DNA of 30,590 bases from DASRHT01 sp035293765. GTDB lineage: Bacteria; Chloroflexota; Ktedonobacteria; Ktedonobacterales; Ktedonobacteraceae. The position numbers and the translations under genes are program-made. Position 1 is the stretch's first letter, and the number at the start of each line of letters is the position of its first letter. Positions 19,701-27,274 of this stretch are shown here, piece after piece. The notes under the pieces are model-generated. The model ran no database searches. It saw nothing but the letters and a program-made list of their open reading frames with translations, and was not told where the DNA came from. Location of the stretch: positions 1 through 30,590 of the forward strand of contig DATGMF010000067.1 in the NCBI GenBank assembly GCA_035293765.1, written 5' to 3'.

Positions 19701-19778
19701 CAGGCGGAGATTATTGAAATGCTGCTCGTTGAGCAGATAGCAACGTTATCCGAAGATGAAATCCAGCGCCTGCTGTAA
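16692..19778 (+). CDS. type I polyketide synthase, KS-AT-ACP, malonyl-CoA type
   Basis: This complete 1028-residue PKS module has a strong ribosome site (AAGGAGG) just before ATG 16692. KS (about 16-440) has the active Cys187 in TACSTS and both His: H323 in HGTATPLGDP and H363 in NIGHLDAAAG. AT (about 535-830) has Ser636 in GHSFGEY and HAFH at 732-735, a signature of malonyl- rather than methylmalonyl-CoA. ACP has LGGHSL with Ser972 for phosphopantetheine. No ketoreductase, dehydratase or enoylreductase is present, so it should add one C2 unit as a beta-keto group to the peptide from NRPS B before passing it to NRPS D, whose gene starts 34 nt downstream with a condensation domain. No lesion is seen. 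Whether the keto group is kept is unknown. Confidence 0.95.
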   Translation: MDRHEPGSLDESFEHEVAIIGMAGRFPGARNIDEFWQNLRDGVESIAFFSDEELLAAGVDAVKLSNPQYVKAQGALEGIEFFDAAFFGYSPKDAQIIDPQQRIFLEEAWLALEHAGYNPETYQERIGVFAGTSMSSYLLYHLYPNDELMHTQGPYQMLLGNDKDYLATRVSYKLHLKGPGVTVQTACSTSLVAVHMACQSILNGECEMALAGGVSVRSTQKGGYFYQEGGILSPDGHCRAFDARAQGTVGGSGVGVVVLKRLADAIHDGDTIHAVIKGSAINNDGYMKSGYTAPSIEGQAEVIAEALAMARVEVEEVSYVETHGTATPLGDPIEIAALTQVYQSQTAAKAFCALGSVKTNIGHLDAAAGVAGLLKTVLALKHRQLPPSLHFHSPNPRIDFADSPFFINATLTSWKTPGHRPRIAGVSSFGIGGTNAHVVLQEAPLIQVPAQEYPWHLLVLSARTSTALEQVTTNLIEHLKLHPELNFADVAYTCQVGRKAFDHQRILVCRDKDDALQALERRDPQRVLTLVRKPGNVPVVFLFPGQGAQYLFMAEELYRLEPAFRAQVDRCCELLRPHLDLDLRYVLYPREQDAGEMARRLQQSALAQPALFVIEYALAQLWMQWGVEPQAMLGHSFGEYVAACLADVFTLEEALALVALRGRLTQDLPTGAMLSVSLSEQALRAELDARLSIAAINGPSECVVSGPHKNVSALQLLLESRNIPCRLLQTSHAFHSQMMEPILGQFADKISHIQLKPPKIPYISNVSGTWITYEEATSPHYWASHLRQTVQFAAGVGELFKMSEPLFLEVGPGQTLSSLLKRNAQPTQKPIILSSLRRAQQEQSDLAFLLETMGKLWLAGIPLDWSQFYAHQQRRRLPLPGYPFERQRYWIEPPGATSKHIDEQTPVNKQQEVASEAIRTESDSAHSRPDLLIPYAAPENELERTLAAIWQEVLGISQVGRYDDFFELGGHSLLATQLISRLREAFPIEIALGELLKSTTIAGQAEIIEMLLVEQIATLSEDEIQRLL

Positions 19779-19812
19779 CAGCATACACCAGAGCTTTTAA
19801 GCGGAGGAGCAT

Positions 19813-22800
19813 ATGTCCGAGCAGAATGATATGACTAAACGCAGGCCAGAACTTAACGCAGCTCAACGAGCGCTGCTGGAAAAGTGGAAGCGCGGCGAGT
19901 TCAGTCGTGATGCCCAGGTGCAAACCATCCCACGACGAATGGTTGCGACTCCCGTTCCCATGTCTTTCATGCAGCAGCGGCTCTGGTTCCTTGACCAGCT
20001 GGTGCCGGAAAGCGCCGCCTACAATGTCTATGCAACGCTCCGCCTGGATGGCAAGCTGGATATACCCATTCTGGAAAAAAGCCTCAATGAGATTGTGCGT
20101 CGGCATGAGGCCTTGCGCACCACCTTTGCTTCAGAGGCTGGTCAACCAGTACAGATTATTGCTCCCACAATGCGCGTGCCTCTGACAGTCGAACATTTAG
20201 GGGAGTTTCCCGCAGATGAGCGAGAAAACGCAGCCCGACGGCTGGCAACCGAGGAGGTACACTGCCCTTTCGATCTGGCACGAGGGCCACTATTACGGAT
20301 GAAGTTGCTGCAACTCGCGCCAGAAGAACATATACTGATTTTCACCATGCACCATATTATTTCGGATAGCTGGTCATTGGGAGTATTTCTACGTGAACTG
20401 GCTACACTTTATACAGCCTTCCGCGCCGGTAAACCCTCACCGCTGCCGGATCTCTCGCTGCAATACGCAGACTACGCAGTCTGGCAACGAGAGAGATTGC
20501 AGGGAGCCCGACTAGAGCAGCAGCTTGCCTACTGGAAACGACAGCTTGATGGCTGTCCTACACTGCTCGAACTACCGACTGACCACCCACGTCCGCCAGT
20601 ACAAGCCTTTCGCGGCGCGGCCCAAACCTTTACCCTGCCACGCGCCCTCACCGACGATCTCAAAGCTCTTGCTCGCGCCAATGGAACGACCCTTTTCCAG
20701 GTGTTACTAGCTGCATTTCAGGTTTTGCTCTCAAGGTATAGCGGACAACATGATATCGTCGTCGGCAGCCCCATCGCCGGTCGCACGCATGCAGACCTGG
20801 AGCCGCTGATTGGTTTCTTTGCCAACACGCTAGCCTTACGTACCGACCTTTCCGGCGATCCCAGCTTTCGCGAGGTGCTTGCGCGCGTCCAAAAAGTGAC
20901 GCTGGATGCCTACGCTCACCAGGACATGCCTTTTGAGCAGATCGTGGAGGCGCTCCAGCCAGAACGGGTTATGAGCCACAATCCGCTTTTCCAGGTGATG
21001 CTTGTGCTGCAAAGCGCGCCACTGGAGAAACCTGATTTCCCTGGTCTGATACTCAGCCCGTTTGAGGTCGAGAGCCATACCGCGATCCTGGATCTCTGGC
21101 TCTCGCTACAGGAGAAGCTCGACGGAGACGGCCTGAACGGCATCCTCGAATATAACACCGATCTTTTCGAAGCTGCGACGATTAGCCGCTTGATCGGACA
21201 CTATCAAACGCTGCTTGAAGCGGTCGTTGCAGATATGACATGCCCCATCTCCTCACTGCCTTTACTAACCGGAACTGAAGAGCGGCAAATCCTGCTTCAC
21301 TGGAACGCCACCGAAAAAGCATACGCCCTGGAGTTATGCCTGCATGAACAGATCGAGGCTCAGGTGAAGTATCATCCCGATGCGATTGCAGTGGTTTTTG
21401 AGGATCACTATCTCAGCTATCAGGAATTGAATCGGAGGAGCAACCATCTCGCAAGGCAATTACAAAGCCTGGGCGTTGGGGTAGAGACGCTGGTGGGCAT
21501 CTGTATGAAACGCTCTCTGGAACTGGTCATTGGCCTGCTAGCTATCCTCAAAGCCGGTGCGGCATATTTGCCTCTCGATCCTACTTATCCCGGCGAGCGT
21601 CTCGCTTTCATGTTGCAGGATGCTCAGGCCGCTATTGTCCTCACCCAAACGATGCTTGTCTCGCAACTGCAAGCATATGGAGTAAGCTTGCTCTGCGTAG
21701 AGAGTGAACTACAAGCAGCTAAGCTCACGAATAGCTCTAATCCGGCGAGCGGGGTGAGTCCGGCGAATCTGGTCTATGTCATCTATACTTCAGGCTCAAC
21801 AGGCAGACCGAAAGGGGCTATGCTGACCCACCGGGGCGTCTGCAATCGCCTCCTGTGGATGCAGGAAACCTACCTCCTGATGCCAGAAGATCGTGTTTTG
21901 CAAAAAACGCCGTTCAGCTTCGATGTCTCGGTCTGGGAGTTTTTCTGGCCATTGCTCACCGGGGCAAGCCTGGTAATCGCGCGCCCGGATGGACATCGTG
22001 ATAGCACCTACCTGGTAGAAATAATCCGGGAACAGCAAATCACCACCCTGCATTTTGTTCCCTCTATGCTGTCCCTTTTTTTAGAGGAACACGAGCTGGT
22101 GGATTGTACCAACCTGCAACGCGTGATTTGTAGCGGCGAGGCCCTGACGTTAGCGGTTCAGGAACGCTTCCTTGCTCGCCTCAAAACCCCCTTATACAAC
22201 CTCTATGGGCCAACCGAAGCCTCAATCGATGTCACAGCCTGGACCTGCGAGCCACAACATGCCCATCACAGCGTTCCAATTGGACGTCCTATCGCCAATA
22301 CTCAGATCTACCTGCTCGATCAACAGTTACGGCCTGTTCCTATAGGTGTCGTAGGAGAGCTTTATATTGGAGGCGCGGGCCTGGCACGCGGGTACTTGAA
22401 TCGGACAGAGCTGACCGCCGAGAAGTTTATCCCCAATCCCTTCACGTCTGAGCTAGGTTCACGCCTCTACAAAACCGGCGACCTGGCCCGCTATCTGTCT
22501 GATGGGAATATTGAGTTTCTGGGACGCAGCGACTCTCAGGTAAAGCTGCATGGCTTCCGCATCGAGTTAGCAGAGATTGAGGCACATTTAAGACGCTATC
22601 CTCTTCTCAAAGATGCCGTCACGATGGTACGAGAGGATACTCCAGGAGAGAAACGGCTCGTCGCCTATGTCGTTCCCTACGAAGATGCTTATCTGCAAGA
22701 CGAATCACTTCCCGATCTGCTCTCGGCACACAATCAAGTAGCTCACTGGCAACAGGTCTTTGAGGAGACCTATCGTGAGCCTTCAACCACAGAGCAAGGA

Positions 22801-23565
22801 GATTTCAATATCGCTGGCTGGAACAGCAGTTATACCAACCTCCCTCTTTCACCCGCAGAGATGCAAGAATGGGTAGAACAAACAATCGAGCGTATTGCCA
22901 GCATGCATCCACAGCGTATATTGGAGATCGGTTGTGGCACCGGGCTATTACTCCTTCGCCTCGCTCCTCAATGTACATTTTACTGCGGCACCGATCTGGT
23001 ACGAGAAGGCCTCGACTACATCAGGCAACACCTGCCGCCAGCATTGCAGAGAGAAGACAGGGTACAACTGCTCCAGCTGGCCGCCGATGACCTCGGCAAT
23101 ATCGCAGCGCAGAGTTTCGATACCATCATTCTCAATTCGGTCATTCAGTACTTCCCGGACATGGCTTATCTGCTACAGGTACTCACAGCGGCTCTGCAAA
23201 AGCTCAAGCCCGGGGGCAGGCTTTTCATCGGTGATGTGCGTAACCTGTCGCTGCTAGAAGCTTTCCATACCTCTGTCGCATTGCACAATGTGCCAGCTTC
23301 GCTCTCCCTGGCACAGCTACGACAACGAATCCAGAGGCGCATCGAGCAGGAGAGCGAACTGGTTGTCGATCCTGCCTTCTTCTCTGCTCTTCAGCAACAA
23401 TTTCCATGCATTACGCATACAGAGATCCATCTCAAACGCGGATACCACCATAATGAGCTGACACGCTTTCGGTACGATGTCATTTTGCATGTCGGCTCTA
23501 TGGAAAAGGAACACCCGGATTGCAGGATAGAACCTTGCTGGCTCGATTGCAGGAACAGGGATTAA
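19813..23565 (+). CDS. NRPS D, first part: C6-A6(Ser)-embedded N-methyltransferase (frame lost near 23518)
   Basis: The start follows a clear GGAGGAG site. A docking-like N-terminus (LNAAQRALLEKWKRGEF) leads to C6 (about 40-490), A6 (TSGSTG near 660) and a SAM methyltransferase (about 970-1225, EIGCGTG at 1038-1044) inserted between A8 and A10. This interrupted-A layout is typical of NRPS N-methylation. The A6 pocket reads D-V-W-H-I-S-L-I-D-K, the Ser code with one conservative change, so N-methyl-Ser is predicted. The C6 motif reads HHIISDS (180-186), with the usual final Gly replaced by Ser; the catalytic His pair is kept. The last 15 or so residues (DCRIEPCWLDCRNRD) are out of frame: the expected continuation lies in the next frame from about 23518. 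Confidence 0.88.
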   Translation: MSEQNDMTKRRPELNAAQRALLEKWKRGEFSRDAQVQTIPRRMVATPVPMSFMQQRLWFLDQLVPESAAYNVYATLRLDGKLDIPILEKSLNEIVRRHEALRTTFASEAGQPVQIIAPTMRVPLTVEHLGEFPADERENAARRLATEEVHCPFDLARGPLLRMKLLQLAPEEHILIFTMHHIISDSWSLGVFLRELATLYTAFRAGKPSPLPDLSLQYADYAVWQRERLQGARLEQQLAYWKRQLDGCPTLLELPTDHPRPPVQAFRGAAQTFTLPRALTDDLKALARANGTTLFQVLLAAFQVLLSRYSGQHDIVVGSPIAGRTHADLEPLIGFFANTLALRTDLSGDPSFREVLARVQKVTLDAYAHQDMPFEQIVEALQPERVMSHNPLFQVMLVLQSAPLEKPDFPGLILSPFEVESHTAILDLWLSLQEKLDGDGLNGILEYNTDLFEAATISRLIGHYQTLLEAVVADMTCPISSLPLLTGTEERQILLHWNATEKAYALELCLHEQIEAQVKYHPDAIAVVFEDHYLSYQELNRRSNHLARQLQSLGVGVETLVGICMKRSLELVIGLLAILKAGAAYLPLDPTYPGERLAFMLQDAQAAIVLTQTMLVSQLQAYGVSLLCVESELQAAKLTNSSNPASGVSPANLVYVIYTSGSTGRPKGAMLTHRGVCNRLLWMQETYLLMPEDRVLQKTPFSFDVSVWEFFWPLLTGASLVIARPDGHRDSTYLVEIIREQQITTLHFVPSMLSLFLEEHELVDCTNLQRVICSGEALTLAVQERFLARLKTPLYNLYGPTEASIDVTAWTCEPQHAHHSVPIGRPIANTQIYLLDQQLRPVPIGVVGELYIGGAGLARGYLNRTELTAEKFIPNPFTSELGSRLYKTGDLARYLSDGNIEFLGRSDSQVKLHGFRIELAEIEAHLRRYPLLKDAVTMVREDTPGEKRLVAYVVPYEDAYLQDESLPDLLSAHNQVAHWQQVFEETYREPSTTEQGDFNIAGWNSSYTNLPLSPAEMQEWVEQTIERIASMHPQRILEIGCGTGLLLLRLAPQCTFYCGTDLVREGLDYIRQHLPPALQREDRVQLLQLAADDLGNIAAQSFDTIILNSVIQYFPDMAYLLQVLTAALQKLKPGGRLFIGDVRNLSLLEAFHTSVALHNVPASLSLAQLRQRIQRRIEQESELVVDPAFFSALQQQFPCITHTEIHLKRGYHHNELTRFRYDVILHVGSMEKEHPDCRIEPCWLDCRNRD

Positions 23566-24455
23566 CGCTGGAACGCGTCAAGCAGATATTGCGGCAAGAG
23601 CAGCCAGAGGTTCTGAGTATTGCTCGAGTTCCCAACGCTCGTCTCTCCGTCGAGAAGCAGGCGTTAGAGCTGCTGGAGAGTCGGCCTGATACCCTGCAAA
23701 CAGTTGACAAACTGCGCGACTGCCTTCAGGAAATTCCTCTCACGAGCCTGGGAAGCGATCCTGAAGAGTTCTGGTCCCTCGCAAAAGTGCTGCCATACAG
23801 TATCGACGTTTGCTGGTCAGGCTTAGAAGAATCTGGAGATTACCAGGTGATTTTTCGCAGGCAGGGCGCACAGAAAAATATCATCTCCAGTATGACCAAA
23901 ATTCCTTCTATGAGCCTGGCAGACTTGAGCAGTTATGCTAATAATCCTCTGCGTAACCGCTTTATCAATCAGCTAGGGCCAACATTGCGTAACTATCTCA
24001 AACAGGGGTTGCCAGAGTATATGCTTCCGACGGTCTTTACCATTCTGGAGGCATTACCGCTTTCGCCCAATGGCAAAGTTGAGCGTCGAGCGCTTCCACC
24101 GCCGGAACTGCCTGATCCCGAGCTAGAAAGCAACTTCGTGCCTCCGAGCACAGTGGTTGAAGAGAGCCTGGCTCGTATCTGGGCAGAAGTATTGGGGCTG
24201 GACCGTGTGGGCATTCACAACAACTTTTTCGAGCTGGGTGGAGACTCAATCCGCAGCATTCAGGTTGTTTCCAGAGCCTTCGCAGCAGGCTTGCAACTTA
24301 CTCCCAGGCACATATTTCAGCATCAGACAATCGCCGAGCTGGCAACAGTTGCGACCGTGATCGGCTCCTGTCGAGCCAGAACGGCAGCCGGAGTTTCCAG
24401 AGGACCAGCTTGTAGCACAGAAGGAAGCGCAACGACGAGCGCAATATATCAATGA
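23520..24455 (+). pseudogene. NRPS D, middle part: end of A6 (A10)-PCP6, between two frameshifts
   Basis: This 311-residue open frame continues NRPS D in the -1 frame. From LLARLQEQGLTLERVKQIL it matches the layout after the methyltransferase of NRPS B, then gives the A10 tail (LPEYMLPTVFTILEALPL, NGKVERRAL) and PCP6 (FFELGGDSIRS, Ser codon 24246-24248). GGDSI rather than GGHSL is typical of carriers feeding epimerisation or D-accepting C domains. After GTVIGS-like sequence near 24369 the frame is lost again; the last 27 residues here (CRARTAAGVS onward) are out of frame. It has no ribosome site of its own at the first ATG and is not a separate gene. Confidence 0.75.
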
Positions 24456-24474
24456 GCTTGTCAGAATAGAAGCG

Positions 24475-25878
24475 TTGCAAAGCATGCTGCCCAACTGGCC
24501 TCACCTGGACGTACAAGGACGTATGGAGCTTCTGGAGCAAGAAATTGAGGATATATACCCACTCACACCATTCCAGGAGTACATGTTACGCCAGCGTCTC
24601 AGCGAGCCCAAACCGGGTCTCTACGTCGTGCATCAGTTTTCTTTTTTACGCGAAGAACAGGTCAACGCCGCCGCGATCAAGCAAGCGTGGCAACAGGTAA
24701 TCAATCGTAACCCGATCCAGCGCACCTCGTTTGTATGGGAAGGGTTGAGCAAGCCGCTACAGCTTGTCCACAGACATATCGCAGTGCCTCTAGAAGAGTA
24801 TGACTGGCGTGATTTGTCCACAGAAGTCCAGAAAGTACAGGCCCGGCGTTACGTCCAGGAGGCCAGGCAGCGCAATTTCGAGCTTGACAAAGCACCCCAT
24901 ACCCGTTTCGCCCTCATCCGTCTGAGCGAAAATACGTACCAGTTTTTCTGGAGTTTTAACTATATGCTTCAGGACGGCTGGAGTTATCCACTGATCCTGA
25001 AAGAATTTTTCGCCCTCTACGAAGCATACAAGCGTAACGAAGAGATAGCTCTGACACAACGCCCCCTCTACCGCGATTTCATTACCTGGCATCAAGAGCA
25101 AGACATGGTCGAGGCTGAAAATTACTGGCGACGTGCCTTACAGGGCTTCCGTGTTCCCATACCGCTGGTGGCTCGTATGCCTGGCAATGTTCCCGGTGGT
25201 TCAGACCCATATACCAGCGAGGACTTGTATCTCCCGGGAGCTCTTACAGCAGCCCTGCGCTCTATGACCCGACAACATCAACTCACTTTAAATACGCTTT
25301 TGCAGGGAGCGTGGGCTTTACTGCTAAGTAGCTATACCGGCGAACTGGATGTACTTTTCGGAGGCATCGTCTCTGGACGCCCGGCAAACCTGCCCGGTGT
25401 GGAGAGCATGATTGGCTTATTCAATAATCTCTTGCCTTTGCGCATTCAGGTTGTACCTGAGATGACGCTTCTCTCCTGGCTCCGCGACATTCAGGCCCAC
25501 CAGGCTGAAATGCGTCAGTATGACTACAGCCCTCCCTTAAAAATCAAGGAATGGTCCGACGTTCCTGGGAATATCCCCCTATTTGAGAGTTACCTGGTCG
25601 CCGAGAACTTCCCATCGGATGCCGCTGTAGAAGAGAAACTACGCAACTGGCTTCGTGAGGGGAGTGGCCTGACCCAGACAGAGCATCCTTTGCGGATCGA
25701 AGTCTGGCCGTTGCACACCATCCTCTTATCAATGGGATATTATCCGCACTATTTTGATCCCAATACTATCAAGCGCATTTTAAGAGACTTCCAGAGCGTG
25801 TTGAAGGCTTTTGTTACCCATCACCAGCAGCGCCTGGCGCAACTGTTGTCGTCTATTGCATCGAGGAGAAACTTGTGA
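24475..25878 (+). CDS. NRPS D, last part: terminal condensation-type domain with degenerate active site
   Basis: This frame is open back to 24370, where VEPERQPEFPEDQLVAQKEA continues from PCP6, so it is the true C-terminus of NRPS D and not an independent gene. It encodes one whole condensation-fold domain (DIYPLTPFQEYML near the start; DVLFGGIVSGRP near residue 300). The HHxxxDG position reads NYMLQDG (24958-24978): both His are replaced, so ordinary peptide-bond catalysis is doubtful, although Asp-Gly is kept. No A or PCP follows. It may dock another module, present the chain for release, or be inactive. It ends TGA 25876-25878, overlapping the exporter start by one base. Confidence 0.82.
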   Translation: MQSMLPNWPHLDVQGRMELLEQEIEDIYPLTPFQEYMLRQRLSEPKPGLYVVHQFSFLREEQVNAAAIKQAWQQVINRNPIQRTSFVWEGLSKPLQLVHRHIAVPLEEYDWRDLSTEVQKVQARRYVQEARQRNFELDKAPHTRFALIRLSENTYQFFWSFNYMLQDGWSYPLILKEFFALYEAYKRNEEIALTQRPLYRDFITWHQEQDMVEAENYWRRALQGFRVPIPLVARMPGNVPGGSDPYTSEDLYLPGALTAALRSMTRQHQLTLNTLLQGAWALLLSSYTGELDVLFGGIVSGRPANLPGVESMIGLFNNLLPLRIQVVPEMTLLSWLRDIQAHQAEMRQYDYSPPLKIKEWSDVPGNIPLFESYLVAENFPSDAAVEEKLRNWLREGSGLTQTEHPLRIEVWPLHTILLSMGYYPHYFDPNTIKRILRDFQSVLKAFVTHHQQRLAQLLSSIASRRNL

Positions 25879-25880
25879 TG
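25863..25880 (+). promoter_or_regulatory. ribosome site and TGATG overlap setting the exporter start
   Basis: GAGGAG at 25863-25868 lies 9 nt before ATG 25878, and that ATG shares its A with the NRPS stop TGA. This makes ATG 25878 the better start than the GTG at 25875 and points to coupled translation. Confidence 0.7.
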
Positions 25881-27143
25881 TCAATGAAATCTACTAATGC
25901 CGCTACAACTTCATCCAGTCTTGGCCTCGACTTTTGGAAATTCTGGGCAGGGCAAACCATCTCTAATCTTGGTAGCGCCTTTACCAACTTCGCCCTACCG
26001 CTGCTGGTTTTCAAAATCACCCACTCAGCCTTAAATCTGGCGCTGATCACGGCGCTCACATTGCTGCCCTATCTACTTTTCGGCCTTGTCATCGGGGCCT
26101 GGATGGATCGGCTGGACCGCAAACGCGTTATGATTATTACTGATATACTACGCGCCGCGCTTATTGCCTCTATCCCTCTCCTGGATTCCATCCACTTACT
26201 TTTTATCTGGTGGTTTTATGTTGTAGCTTTTGTCTACTCTATCCTGACGATCTTCTTCGATGCAGGCCAGTTCGCGGCCATTGCCAGCCTCGTCAGACAA
26301 GATGATCTGGTCAAAGCCAATGGGCGCATCCAGGCCAGTTACGCAGCCGTTAGCGTCATCGGACCGTTGCTAGCCGGTCTCTTACTGGCCTTCATCGCGA
26401 TTGCGCCTATTCTGCTCGTGGACAGCGCTTCATTTCTCATTTCCGCGCTCTCTTTGAGTCTTATCAGGATCAGTTTTAACGTTGACGAGAACAAAGAGCA
26501 GGAGAAGAAAAGCATCAGACAAGACGTTGTCGATGGGTTACGTTACGTTTTTGGTCATCCTGTGTTACGTGCCATCTCCGTCATGATGGCTCTGGTCAAT
26601 CTGGTCGCATTTACCACCAATGCACAAATCGTGCTCTTCGCCCAATTTCAGTTTCAAGCTAATGATACGCAGATAGGCATTCTTTATGCGGCGGCAGGTC
26701 TTGGTCCGGCTGTGCTCTCTCTGATGGCAGGGCTTTTACGCAAACACTGGTCCTTCAGCAAGGTTGCGCTGGGTACATTAATGCTCTATGGACTTTCCAT
26801 TGTGACGCTCTCATTGATCCACTGGTACTGGGCAGGTGTATTCCTCTGGGGATTAATCTGGGGGTTAAGTATTCTTTTTAATATCAATACAACAAGTCTA
26901 CGACAGAGCATGGTACCCAATCAGATGCTCGGACGGGTGATGACGACGGCGACCGTACTGGGCTGGTCGGCTATTCCATTAGGAACGATCATCGGTGGCA
27001 TTGTCATTGAGCAGGTCAAGAATGTAACCCTGGTCTACGGCGTGATTGGCTTGCTGATATTCATGATCGCTCTAGCTTTCACCTTTACAGCTTTAGGACA
27101 TGCTGAACAGTACTTGCCACAAGAAAAAACTGCGCTGCAATGA
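25878..27143 (+). CDS. MFS exporter
   Basis: This 421-residue membrane protein has about twelve hydrophobic segments and a major facilitator motif A between segments 2 and 3 (GAWMDRLDRKR, residues 73-83), with a charged central loop (about 205-220, ENKEQEKKSIRQD). It resembles the drug and siderophore exporter branch of MFS (macrolide-efflux/EntS-like), which moves small molecules out of the cell using the proton gradient. It starts in a TGATG overlap with NRPS D and ends in an ATGA with the following reading frame. It is therefore part of the operon and the obvious candidate for export of the product and self-protection. No lesion is seen. Confidence 0.9.
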   Translation: MSMKSTNAATTSSSLGLDFWKFWAGQTISNLGSAFTNFALPLLVFKITHSALNLALITALTLLPYLLFGLVIGAWMDRLDRKRVMIITDILRAALIASIPLLDSIHLLFIWWFYVVAFVYSILTIFFDAGQFAAIASLVRQDDLVKANGRIQASYAAVSVIGPLLAGLLLAFIAIAPILLVDSASFLISALSLSLIRISFNVDENKEQEKKSIRQDVVDGLRYVFGHPVLRAISVMMALVNLVAFTTNAQIVLFAQFQFQANDTQIGILYAAAGLGPAVLSLMAGLLRKHWSFSKVALGTLMLYGLSIVTLSLIHWYWAGVFLWGLIWGLSILFNINTTSLRQSMVPNQMLGRVMTTATVLGWSAIPLGTIIGGIVIEQVKNVTLVYGVIGLLIFMIALAFTFTALGHAEQYLPQEKTALQ

Positions 27144-27274
27144 GGCAATGCGAGAAGCAGGAAGATTTGGTGAGGCAATGCATGCGAAATAAGAAAACAG
27201 ATGGGAAATATGCTATACTACGTCACTACAAGACTACAATCACTATGAGTATTAAAAGGAGCAAAAGTCGAACA
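27144..27274 (+). other. leader before the formyltransferase with an 11-bp direct repeat
   Basis: The frame of the next gene is open back to ATG 27140, but the encoded stretch (MRQCEKQEDLVRQCMRNKK) is unlike the family N-terminus. TGAGGCAATGC occurs at 27141-27151 and again at 27171-27181, spaced 30 nt. A TATACT at about 27213 could be a -10 box, but no good -35 is seen. Probably untranslated. Confidence 0.35.
27256..27261 (+). promoter_or_regulatory. ribosome site favouring the GTG start of the formyltransferase
   Basis: AAGGAG lies 13 nt before GTG 27275. The GTG start gives MRKFSCFMIGKGSLLIQCAQ, a compact N-terminus of the kind formyltransferase domains have. ATG 27245 and ATG 27140 are in-frame alternatives with weaker or no ribosome sites. 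Confidence 0.45.

Noticed and set aside
23498..23512. Programmed -1 frameshift at the A-run
   Set aside because: The bases GGAAAAGG do not form an X-XXY-YYZ heptamer in the reading frame, and no purpose for an alternative product is seen.
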